Part shown: positions 15,177-22,397 of the stretch, piece by piece | Numbering within the stretch: the stretch's first letter is position 1 | Layout: each line of letters begins with the position of its first letter | Assembly (NCBI GenBank): GCA_964371715.1 | Contig: CAYJNO010000018.1 | Location: 1-36,967 of the forward strand | Reading direction: 5' to 3' | Source of the DNA: CAYJNO01 sp964371715 | GTDB lineage: Bacteria; Bacillota_I; Bacilli_A; Erysipelotrichales; Erysipelotrichaceae | DNA length: 36,967 bases | Made by a program: the position numbers and the translations under genes | The notes under the pieces: model-generated | Told to the model about the DNA's origin: nothing | The model's input: the letters and a program-made list of their open reading frames with translations, nothing else | Database searches by the model: none

Positions 15177-16630
15177 TATAGAGTACCTCCTATTATTAAT
15201 GTATTAATTACTTCAAAGATATAATTTGTATTTAGAGACATTAATATCATTACCCCGGAAATAATTATTAAAGGTATAACCATTTCTTTTGGTGCCTCTT
15301 TTACTTCTGCTAAGCGCATATCATCAAAGTCATCATGCTTTATAAATGCTAGCTGTACTATTTGTAATAAATAGATAGCTGTTAAAAGTGCAGAAATCAT
15401 TAATGCAGCTATTCCTATAAAGCCAATCACATCTAATGATGTTAAGGCTGCTGCAATAGATATTTTTGATGTAAATCCACCAAGTGGCGGAATCCCAATC
15501 AACGCTAATGAACTTATAGTAAATAGTGTAAAACTTATTTTCATTTTATTACCATAACCTTCAATATCTGCAACATATGTTTTATGAGTTTGATACATAA
15601 CATTACCAGCAGTATAGAAGATAACAATTTTTATTAATGCATGAAAGATCATATGTAAGATTGCAGCTACTAAACCATAAATAGACATACTAACTACACC
15701 TAATAATATATATGATAATTGTGATACTGTTGAATATGCAAATCTTCTTTTTAAATGTTTACTTTTTAAAGCCATAGATGAGCCATAAACTATTGTAAAC
15801 GCAACAAATAATAACACTATAACCTGAACATATGTTCCATTTAAATATTCTGGTTCAAACATATAATATGTTAATCGCATTGTTGAAAATACTCCTGACT
15901 TTACAACAGCTACAGCATGTAGTAAAGCAGTAACTGTAGTTGGTGCAACCCCAGCTGCTGGCAACCATTTACTAAATGGATATAATCCTGCTTTTACACC
16001 AAATCCTGCAAACATTAATATATAAGATAGATATAATGCTTGATTAGGTAATGTATATGCCATTTCATTAAACGTAAAATCCCAATCACCTACATAGAAT
16101 ACAAAGATACACATCCCAATAAATGATAATGCCGCTCCCGATACTGAATAAGCAACATACACACGACCGGCGAATCTATCATTAGGCTTATCTTTAAATG
16201 CCACTAAAGGTAATGTAATAAATGTTAATGCTTCATAGAATAAATATAATGTTAGTGCGTTCGCACTATATGCCAGAGCTGTTACAACTCCAAAAGTCAT
16301 TGTATATAAAGAAAAGAAACGATTTAGTTGTCCTTCATGTGACATATACTTTGTTGCATATAATGTTGCAAGTGGCCATAAAAAACTAATTAAGCAAACA
16401 AAAATCACACCTAGTCCATCAACCATAAAGCTAATACTAAATAAATCGTTAAATCTTATAACTGTAACACTTTGTCCATAAAACATAGAAACAACTAAAA
16501 TATTAATTAGTGAAATAATAATACTATAAATTAAGGCACGACGATTAATTTTATAATCATCATTAGCTTTAAATAAAGTTACACCAAAGATAAAAGCTAT
16601 AACGATTGGTAATATAATTATTAGATTCAT
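15176..16630 (-). CDS. Antiporter-like subunit 3 (MrpD/NuoM-N family)
   Basis: A 484-residue membrane protein with about 14 transmembrane helices. The pumping residues are present: Glu in LYLFYEALTF (TM5), Lys in GFGVKAGLYPFSKWL (TM7), Lys in VAVVKSGVFS (TM8) and Lys in GGFTSKISIA (TM12). The TM7-TM8 linker reads LPAAGVAPTTVTALLHAV, closer to the canonical APTPVSALLHA pattern than in the other three copies; the usual His in PFHxW is Ser. It lies 10 bases after subunit 2 and overlaps subunit 4 by 1 base. Expected role: one proton or sodium channel of a multi-channel complex. Confidence 0.85.
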   Translation of the reverse strand: MNLIIILPIVIAFIFGVTLFKANDDYKINRRALIYSIIISLINILVVSMFYGQSVTVIRFNDLFSISFMVDGLGVIFVCLISFLWPLATLYATKYMSHEGQLNRFFSLYTMTFGVVTALAYSANALTLYLFYEALTFITLPLVAFKDKPNDRFAGRVYVAYSVSGAALSFIGMCIFVFYVGDWDFTFNEMAYTLPNQALYLSYILMFAGFGVKAGLYPFSKWLPAAGVAPTTVTALLHAVAVVKSGVFSTMRLTYYMFEPEYLNGTYVQVIVLLFVAFTIVYGSSMALKSKHLKRRFAYSTVSQLSYILLGVVSMSIYGLVAAILHMIFHALIKIVIFYTAGNVMYQTHKTYVADIEGYGNKMKISFTLFTISSLALIGIPPLGGFTSKISIAAALTSLDVIGFIGIAALMISALLTAIYLLQIVQLAFIKHDDFDDMRLAEVKEAPKEMVIPLIIISGVMILMSLNTNYIFEVINTLIIGGTL

Positions 16631-16640
16631 CTTTGCCCTC

Positions 16641-18083
16641 CTATAACCCTATAGTGCTTGTTAATGCACTAATAAAATCAATAAGTATTGTTGGATAAAT
16701 TCCTAGCACAATAATTAATACTGCTATTATACTCATTGAAAATTTCATGTTTTTTTCTAATGGATATACTTCTTTACTTAGTTCATTTTGAGGAACAAAG
16801 TAAGCTTTCACCACAAAATATAATAAATAACCTGCTGTTAATAAAGCTGATATCATAATTACTAATACAGCTAATATACCTAATTCATTTTGTAATGAAC
16901 CTAACGCTAAGTACCATTTACTTACAAACCCTGCTGTTAGAGGAATACCAACAAGTGATAACCCTCCTACTAAGATTAAAATAAATGTTTCTTTTAATGC
17001 GAATCCCATACCACGATATTTTTCAACATTTGTATGATGTGTTGAATAAATTAAACTTCCTGCACCCAAGAACAATAATGATTTAGCTAATGCATGGAAG
17101 ATTACTTGTAAAATTGCTCCTGTAAATGCAATCGAATTAAACATCATTAAGCCTAAAATAACATACGATAATTGACTAATTGATGAGTAAGCTAATCTCT
17201 TTTTTAAATTTTTCTCTCTTAGTGCTAACATTGATCCCATTAAAATTGTTAATAATGCAAGATATATTACTACATCTTGAACAAAACTACCATTAATTAC
17301 TGTTGGTGGAAATATATAATAGCAAACTCTTATTATCGCTATAATTCCCGCTTTTGTGATTAATGCTGATAAAATTGCACTTGCAGGTGCTGGGGCAATC
17401 GGATGCGCTTTTGTTAGCCAACTATGTAGTGGATATAGTCCTGCTTTTGAACCAAAACCAATAATAGCAAATAACACTAACCATAATGCCTTATCATTTC
17501 CATTTAACATCGCATAACCACCAGCAATGAAATCAGTTGAATTCAATATAGCTTGTAAATAGATAACTGCAATCAATCCAAGTGATGCTCCAAATATTGA
17601 ATAATATACAAATTTACGACCGGCTAGCATACTTTCATTACTTCTTTCATGAATAACTAAAATCCAAGCGCTTAATGTCATTAACTCAAAAAACATATAT
17701 AATGTCACTAGATTTTTTGCATATGCTACACCAAACAATAGTCCTATTGTAACTAGAAAGAATGCAAAATATCTTTTTTGTTCACGATAGTGTGACATAT
17801 AATCAAAAGAATAAACTGCTGTTAAAACCCATATTATGATCATTAATGTTGAAAATATTATGGCGATATTATCAATTTTAAAACCGATATCTACATTTGG
17901 TAGTAAAGTTAAGATTGTAACTTTCTCATCAACAATTATAAAGTTATTTAATAATGTTAAAGCTAAAGTAAATAACAATGTAAATAATACTGTTTTCTTA
18001 ACTTTCTTTAATTTAATATCTTCTGTGTATAATAATGCAAATCCTGATATAACAGGCAATAAAATAATTAAAAATGTAATCAT
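16641..18083 (-). CDS. Antiporter-like subunit 2 (MrpD/NuoM-N family)
   Basis: A 480-residue polytopic subunit. Conserved residues: Glu in LYMFFELMTLSAW (TM5), Lys in GFGSKAGLYPLHSWL (TM7), with TKAHPIAPAPASAILSALIT running into Lys in LITKAGIIAI (TM8), and Lys in TAGFVSKWYLALG (TM12). This is the full set expected for an active ion channel. It is separated by 9-10 bases from the copies on each side. It resembles MrpD/MbhH more than NuoL because it lacks a C-terminal extension. Confidence 0.85.
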   Translation of the reverse strand: MITFLIILLPVISGFALLYTEDIKLKKVKKTVLFTLLFTLALTLLNNFIIVDEKVTILTLLPNVDIGFKIDNIAIIFSTLMIIIWVLTAVYSFDYMSHYREQKRYFAFFLVTIGLLFGVAYAKNLVTLYMFFELMTLSAWILVIHERSNESMLAGRKFVYYSIFGASLGLIAVIYLQAILNSTDFIAGGYAMLNGNDKALWLVLFAIIGFGSKAGLYPLHSWLTKAHPIAPAPASAILSALITKAGIIAIIRVCYYIFPPTVINGSFVQDVVIYLALLTILMGSMLALREKNLKKRLAYSSISQLSYVILGLMMFNSIAFTGAILQVIFHALAKSLLFLGAGSLIYSTHHTNVEKYRGMGFALKETFILILVGGLSLVGIPLTAGFVSKWYLALGSLQNELGILAVLVIMISALLTAGYLLYFVVKAYFVPQNELSKEVYPLEKNMKFSMSIIAVLIIVLGIYPTILIDFISALTSTIGL

Positions 18084-18092
18084 TATTCCCTC

Positions 18093-19574
18093 CTATAACA
18101 ATTCTAAACCTTTAGATATAATATCTAATATTGGTTGATAATATATACCTAATAAAATATTTAAAGCTATGTAAATAAATAAAACAATATTATAGCTTTT
18201 AATATTTTTAAACTTAGTTTGATGATCTTCATTTACTGTATATATTAGAATAATAAAGCGACTTAAATATATTGCATTTAATACCGTACTAATACCAATA
18301 GCAATTAAGATTGGAAGCATATAAACTCCATTACTTATTGCAGCTACTGACAATAAATATTTAGCTACAAATCCTGGAAATAATGGAATACCAATCAATG
18401 ATATAGCCCCTACTACAAATGCAATTCCAGGTATTACATTACGATAGCCAGCACCTTTTAAATCCATGATATTTTTCGAACTATTAGATGCTAGCATCAA
18501 GCCTTCATTTGCTAAGAATAACATTGCTTTACATAAACAGTGTGATATTATTACAAAACATGCAGCTAGCATTGAGTCATTTGTCGCAAGTCCTATTCCT
18601 ACAAAGATATATCCCATTTGACCAACAGATGAGAAACCTAACATTCTTTTTATATTATTTTCTTTTAAAGCATCATAACTACCAACAACTATGGCAATAA
18701 TACCAAATATTATTAATACATTACCTACTGCAAAATCTTCAATAATACTTAAATCAAATACTACATAGAAAAACTTAATCAATAAAATAGCATAACCTTT
18801 CATTACCATCCCTGAAGAAATAGCATTTGAAAAATTCATTGAGTGGTTATATGCATGACCTACCCATGTATGAAACGGAAATAATGCACTCTTTATCCCC
18901 ATACCAACAGCTAACAATCCAATAATAATTGTTAATGGTAATCGATATTCTCCTGTCGCAACTAATGTAAGAACTGCTTCTTGTACATTAGGCATTAGTA
19001 AATGACCGGTTAAGTCATATAACAATATAATTGATACTAAAAACAAACCAGAACCTAGAAGACTCATTAATAAATATTTTATAGTTGCAGCGATACTTTT
19101 CGGATTATCCATTACTAACATAATCCCACAAGCACATAATGTGTTTATTTCAATAAAAACATAAGCCGTGAATAAATCATTAGTATATATTAATGCAAAT
19201 AGTGATGACATCATCAAATTTAACATTACATAAAATAAACCAACTTTAGTTTGTTTGATATTTGTATCAAAGCGTCTTTTTTGTGAAATAATGATAAGTA
19301 ACATTGATAAACTAAAGATAAACGCCATTAATGATTCTAATGGACCAAATTTTATTTCATTTCCCCATGGTGCACTAAAGTGCCCCATTAAATAAGTTAC
19401 AGTCTCTGGTGTATCAACCATATACATTAATAAAATAAAACTCATTGTCGTAACAATTAAACTTATTACTACATTAAAGTAATATGCATGCTTACCTTTT
19501 AACACACTGCATATTATTCCTGCAGCCATTGTAAATAAAATTGAAAAGAATGGAAAATTCAATACAAAATTCAT
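18093..19574 (-). CDS. mrpD: Antiporter-like subunit 1 (MrpD/MbhH position)
   Basis: A 493-residue polytopic subunit directly after mrpC, the position of MrpD in Mrp and MbhH in Mbh operons. Conserved residues are present: Glu in AYVFIEINTLC (TM5), Lys in GMGIKSALFPFHTWVGHAYN (TM7), Lys in GMVMKGYAILLIK (TM8) and Lys in FPGFVAKYLLSV (TM12). The TM7-TM8 linker (HAYNHSMNFSNAISSGM) departs from the usual AHxxAPAPxSALLSG, so this copy may have a different ion path or partner (inference). One base separates it from mrpC. Confidence 0.86.
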   Translation of the reverse strand: MNFVLNFPFFSILFTMAAGIICSVLKGKHAYYFNVVISLIVTTMSFILLMYMVDTPETVTYLMGHFSAPWGNEIKFGPLESLMAFIFSLSMLLIIISQKRRFDTNIKQTKVGLFYVMLNLMMSSLFALIYTNDLFTAYVFIEINTLCACGIMLVMDNPKSIAATIKYLLMSLLGSGLFLVSIILLYDLTGHLLMPNVQEAVLTLVATGEYRLPLTIIIGLLAVGMGIKSALFPFHTWVGHAYNHSMNFSNAISSGMVMKGYAILLIKFFYVVFDLSIIEDFAVGNVLIIFGIIAIVVGSYDALKENNIKRMLGFSSVGQMGYIFVGIGLATNDSMLAACFVIISHCLCKAMLFLANEGLMLASNSSKNIMDLKGAGYRNVIPGIAFVVGAISLIGIPLFPGFVAKYLLSVAAISNGVYMLPILIAIGISTVLNAIYLSRFIILIYTVNEDHQTKFKNIKSYNIVLFIYIALNILLGIYYQPILDIISKGLELL

Positions 19575-19946
19575 CTACTTTTCCTCCTTTACTCGATTAA
19601 TAATTTCATCAAGATCTAAAGTGTGATACTCTTTATACAACTTCTGAATTAAAGATAATGATACAGCTGTAATTGAAACTGATACTACAATACCTGTAAG
19701 TACTAGACCACTAGGTATTGGATTTATATATAATGATGGATCTGTATTACCATCTACGATAATTGGAGCAAGTCTTGATTCAATATACCCTTTACTTGCT
19801 AAGAATAAATATACTGCACCATCCATAATATTTAATCCGATTACTTTTTTGATTAGATTTTTTTGCAAAAATAGATTAGTAAATCCAATTCCAAATAAAA
19901 TCATTGCAATTGTTTCATAATAATTGCTTAATAAATTTGGTCCCAT
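19575..19946 (-). CDS. mrpC: Mrp antiporter subunit C (NuoK-like)
   Basis: A 123-residue membrane protein with three hydrophobic helices, related to NuoK of complex I. GIGFTNLFLQKNLIKKVIGLNIMDGAVYLFL matches the first two helices. NPIPSGLVLTGIVVSVSITA is the family signature before the third. It ends in a charged tail. Length is close to MrpC/MbhG. It overlaps the stop of the MbhE-MrpB fusion gene by one base. Confidence 0.92.
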   Translation of the reverse strand: MGPNLLSNYYETIAMILFGIGFTNLFLQKNLIKKVIGLNIMDGAVYLFLASKGYIESRLAPIIVDGNTDPSLYINPIPSGLVLTGIVVSVSITAVSLSLIQKLYKEYHTLDLDEIINRVKEEK

Positions 19947-20833
19947 TACATTTCCCCCTTAGTAAATAAAGAATAGAACGCATATATTGTACATGTTACT
20001 ATTAACCCAACACAAATATTAAGTGGTAATATTAACCCTGCTGACAATATTGCTCCAGGTTCACCTAATGGTATATTTGTTGCGATATGATTTGCTCCTG
20101 TGTAGAATGAAAAACCTTTTACAATAGCATAGAAAAACAGAGCACAAAAAGTTGTGTTTCTAATTACTTTTTCTGTTATAACTTTACTTATCGTACGATA
20201 TCCATATGCTGAGGAATATAATATTAAACTTGCACCCATAATTGCACCACCTGAAAATCCACCTCCTGGAGAAATATGTCCATTTAATACTAAATAAATA
20301 CCGAACATCAATCCAAATGGTATAACAAATTTAGCGATATTTTTTAATATAACATCACGTGGTAATGGTCTGTAATCTTGATGGTCCACAATTTTTTTAT
20401 CTTTCTTTAATAAAAATAAAACCATGATTGACGATACATATAATACTGCACTTTCTCCAAAAGTATCAAAAGCACGATAGTCTAATATCATCCCAGTTAC
20501 AACATTAACTGCACCAGTTTCTTTTAAGCCATCTTGCAAATATCTTTCACTTACTTCATTATTAACTGGATTATCAGGATTACCATATTCTGGTAAAAAT
20601 GAAACAGTTAATAGCAATACAGCAATCAATGCCACACAAATTATTCCGCTTGCTACCTTATAAAATGCATCAAATACTTTTATTGCTTTTGCATCATGGA
20701 ATTTTTGATAACGTTCTTTTATTGATTCTTCATGATAGTCTGTATTTCTTCTTGGTTCTTTTGGTTTATTTTTTGATGTTAATTCAAAATTCCCATCAGC
20801 GAAATCAACTATTTTTTTAAGTAACTTATTCAT
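19946..20833 (-). CDS. mrpB: Fused MbhE-like / MrpB subunit with hydrophilic N-terminal extension
   Basis: A 295-residue protein joining two modules usually encoded separately. About residues 1-55 are charged and unfamiliar. About 60-145 match MbhE, i.e. part of the MrpA C-terminus (NPVNNEVSERYLQDGLKETG, ILDYRAFDTFGESAVLY). About 155-295 match MrpB/MbhF (GHISPGGGFSGGAIMGASLI). I chose ATG 20833 because GAGGAAA lies 7 bases upstream; the ATG at 20854 has no ribosome site. It overlaps the end of the DUF4040 gene by 8 bases. The fusion fixes the order of two neighbouring subunits in the complex. Confidence 0.85.
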   Translation of the reverse strand: MNKLLKKIVDFADGNFELTSKNKPKEPRRNTDYHEESIKERYQKFHDAKAIKVFDAFYKVASGIICVALIAVLLLTVSFLPEYGNPDNPVNNEVSERYLQDGLKETGAVNVVTGMILDYRAFDTFGESAVLYVSSIMVLFLLKKDKKIVDHQDYRPLPRDVILKNIAKFVIPFGLMFGIYLVLNGHISPGGGFSGGAIMGASLILYSSAYGYRTISKVITEKVIRNTTFCALFFYAIVKGFSFYTGANHIATNIPLGEPGAILSAGLILPLNICVGLIVTCTIYAFYSLFTKGEM

Positions 20834-21089
20834 CGTCAATTTCCTCGCCTTCATCTTTTAAGCGATTAATATTTTGCAATGTCACAAAAAATAGTGTACT
20901 AGTAACACCGGCACCTACCGCTGCCTCTGTAATTGCTAAATCTGGTGACCTTAACAATACCCATAATATACTTACTACTAAGCTATATGACATGAAAATT
21001 ATTACAGTAGATAATAAGTTTTTAGTTAAAGAAACAGCTATTGCACAAACTAATAAAAATGTTAATAAAATTGTTTCAAATATTACCAT
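20826..21089 (-). CDS. DUF4040 / MbhD-like antiporter subunit
   Basis: An 87-residue protein with three hydrophobic helices. SPDLAITEAAVGAGVTSTLF is the DUF4040 signature, found in the C-terminal part of MrpA and as stand-alone MbhD. The highly acidic tail (EGEEIDDE) ends at the overlap with the MbhE-MrpB gene. Its presence as a free gene shows that MrpA is split here, as in Mbh operons. It overlaps mrpG by 7 bases. Confidence 0.88.
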   Translation of the reverse strand: MVIFETILLTFLLVCAIAVSLTKNLLSTVIIFMSYSLVVSILWVLLRSPDLAITEAAVGAGVTSTLFFVTLQNINRLKDEGEEIDDE

Positions 21090-21400
21090 TTCTTAATTAC
21101 CTCACTTTTTTCATTTATCTCTTCATCAGATACAACCTCTGATTTCGATACAAAATGTGATCCTACAGGATTTGCTAACCATAATAAAATTACTACCAAA
21201 ATCAATTTAATCCCTAATATATCAAAGCCATTATAGATTATTAAAGATAATAATATTAAAAGAACCCCTGATGTATCAGCAACAGATGCTACCTGCATAC
21301 GATTTAATATTTGAGCATATTTAAAATTACCAATAATAGATATTGTAAAAATAATTAAGCCCATAATCATTAATACTGCACATATAATAAACTTAATCAT
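21083..21400 (-). CDS. mrpG: Mrp antiporter subunit G
   Basis: A 105-residue membrane protein with three helices. NRMQVASVADTSGVLLILLS corresponds to the conserved RMHAATKxDTLG segment of MrpG/MbhC, and NPVGSHFVSK to the end of the domain (usually NPVxAHxIxR). It overlaps mrpF by 8 bases and the DUF4040 gene by 7, so the whole set is translationally coupled. Confidence 0.92.
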   Translation of the reverse strand: MIKFIICAVLMIMGLIIFTISIIGNFKYAQILNRMQVASVADTSGVLLILLSLIIYNGFDILGIKLILVVILLWLANPVGSHFVSKSEVVSDEEINEKSEVIKKW

Positions 21401-21719
21401 TTTCTTCTTTTCCTTTCAAATTTGTAAAATCTTGAGATTTTTCTTTATTATGGCTTCTTAGATAAGCTTTTGAAACAATAACAATTGTTAGGAACCCAAG
21501 TACTGCATATATAATCGCAATATCAACTAAGTATTGTTCTTGTTGAATAACTGCCAAAATACATATCATCATTGTAATAATTGTACTTAGACTACTTACC
21601 CCTACTATTCTATCAAAATAGGTTGGCCCTACTATTGTTCTAAATAAGTAGAAAAATATTAAGATAGAAAAATATATTAATGAAACAGTAAATAATATAT
21701 TAAATAAAGTGTCTACCAT
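21393..21719 (-). CDS. mrpF: Mrp antiporter subunit F
   Basis: A 108-residue membrane protein with three helices. GPTYFDRIVGVSSLSTI is the MrpF/MbhB signature (usually GPTxxDRIxAxDxL); the second Asp is Ser here. The charged C-terminus is KEKSQDFTNLKGKEEND. It overlaps mrpE by 1 base and mrpG by 8. Confidence 0.92.
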   Translation of the reverse strand: MVDTLFNILFTVSLIYFSILIFFYLFRTIVGPTYFDRIVGVSSLSTIITMMICILAVIQQEQYLVDIAIIYAVLGFLTIVIVSKAYLRSHNKEKSQDFTNLKGKEEND

Positions 21720-22177
21720 TATTTAGCCTCCATCTCTTCTAATATTTTGATTAATTTTGAATTTTCTAAATCTTTTGCAAAAGTATAATCTAATGCATGC
21801 ACAATAAAAACATCTTTCTCAACATTAATTGTGATTGTTCCTGGTGCTAAAGTAATTGAATTTGCCAAAATTGTTTTTGCAAAGTCGCTTTCAAAGTTAA
21901 CTTTAAAGAATACAATTTGCGGTTGAATTTGGATATCTTTGCTCAAGATAAATTTAATTACTAAAAAATTTGATACTATTATATCTCTAAGTAAAATAAC
22001 AATATAATATAATACTAGATGCAACTTCTTGATCAATTTTAGCCCTACCGGTTTATACTCTAAATACCTAATCATTATCCAGTTTATCAATAGCGAAATT
22101 ACTAATCCAAATATTGTTATTTCAACTGTAATTTTGCCATTTAAGATAATCCAAATAAGAAACCATAATGCTACCAT
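21719..22177 (-). CDS. mrpE: Mrp antiporter subunit E
   Basis: A 152-residue subunit, first in the ten-gene operon. Hydrophobic helices occupy about residues 1-85, then a soluble domain with the signature NSITLAPGTITINVEKDVFIVHALD typical of MrpE/MbhA (given here in two parts: NSITLAPGTITI and FIVHALD). RBS AGAGGG precedes ATG by a few bases. Starting with E-F-G is the Mbh-like order, unlike the A-B-C-D-E-F-G order of Bacillus mrp. It is divergent from addB across 220 bases. Confidence 0.92.
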   Translation of the reverse strand: MVALWFLIWIILNGKITVEITIFGLVISLLINWIMIRYLEYKPVGLKLIKKLHLVLYYIVILLRDIIVSNFLVIKFILSKDIQIQPQIVFFKVNFESDFAKTILANSITLAPGTITINVEKDVFIVHALDYTFAKDLENSKLIKILEEMEAK

Positions 22178-22188
22178 AAGTCCCTCTT

Positions 22189-22289
22189 CTTTCCTATATT
22201 TATATAATAACGTATTTTATGATACTCCTTTTTTTTTACAATAACAAGAATATATTATTGTTATTGATATAAAATCACTTTCCTATATT
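22189..22289 (-). promoter_or_regulatory. Leader of antiporter operon: hairpin and 12-bp direct repeat
   Basis: Arms CAATAACAA (22239-22247) and TTGTTATTG (22258-22266) form a 9-bp stem with a 10-base loop in the 5' leader. The repeat CTTTCCTATATT occurs at 22189-22200 and 22278-22289, 89 bp apart; the upstream copy overlaps the -10 and start region. There is no T-run after the hairpin on the minus strand, so attenuation by termination is not supported. Confidence 0.4.
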
Positions 22290-22315
22290 ATATATCATTA
22301 AATTATAGATGTCTT
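22287..22315 (-). promoter_or_regulatory. Predicted promoter of antiporter operon
   Basis: Minus strand AAGACA (22315-22310), 17 bases, then a perfect TATAAT (22292-22287), giving a leader of about 100 bases before mrpE. Confidence 0.5.
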
Positions 22316-22385
22316 TTATTGCGGTTTGTTATAAATATCAGCTTTTGTAAAACTATTATGTTTATATTAATCTAATTTTTTATTG

Positions 22386-22391
22386 TATAAT
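22386..22391 (+). promoter_or_regulatory. -10 box immediately before addB, leaderless start
   Basis: A perfect TATAAT ends 6 bases before the addB ATG at 22398. No ribosome binding site is visible and the -35 region is weak (TATATT, 17-base spacing). If this box is used, transcription would begin at or next to the start codon. Confidence 0.4.
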
Positions 22392-22397
22392 TATTAT

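Noticed and set aside
13254..22177. Complex I or a hydrogenase operon
   Set aside because: No NuoB/C/D/I or hydrogenase large or small subunit is present; MrpE, MrpF and MrpG identify the Mrp/Mbh membrane type.
22239..22266. Transcription attenuator for the antiporter operon
   Set aside because: The hairpin is followed by an A-run, not a T-run, in the direction of transcription.
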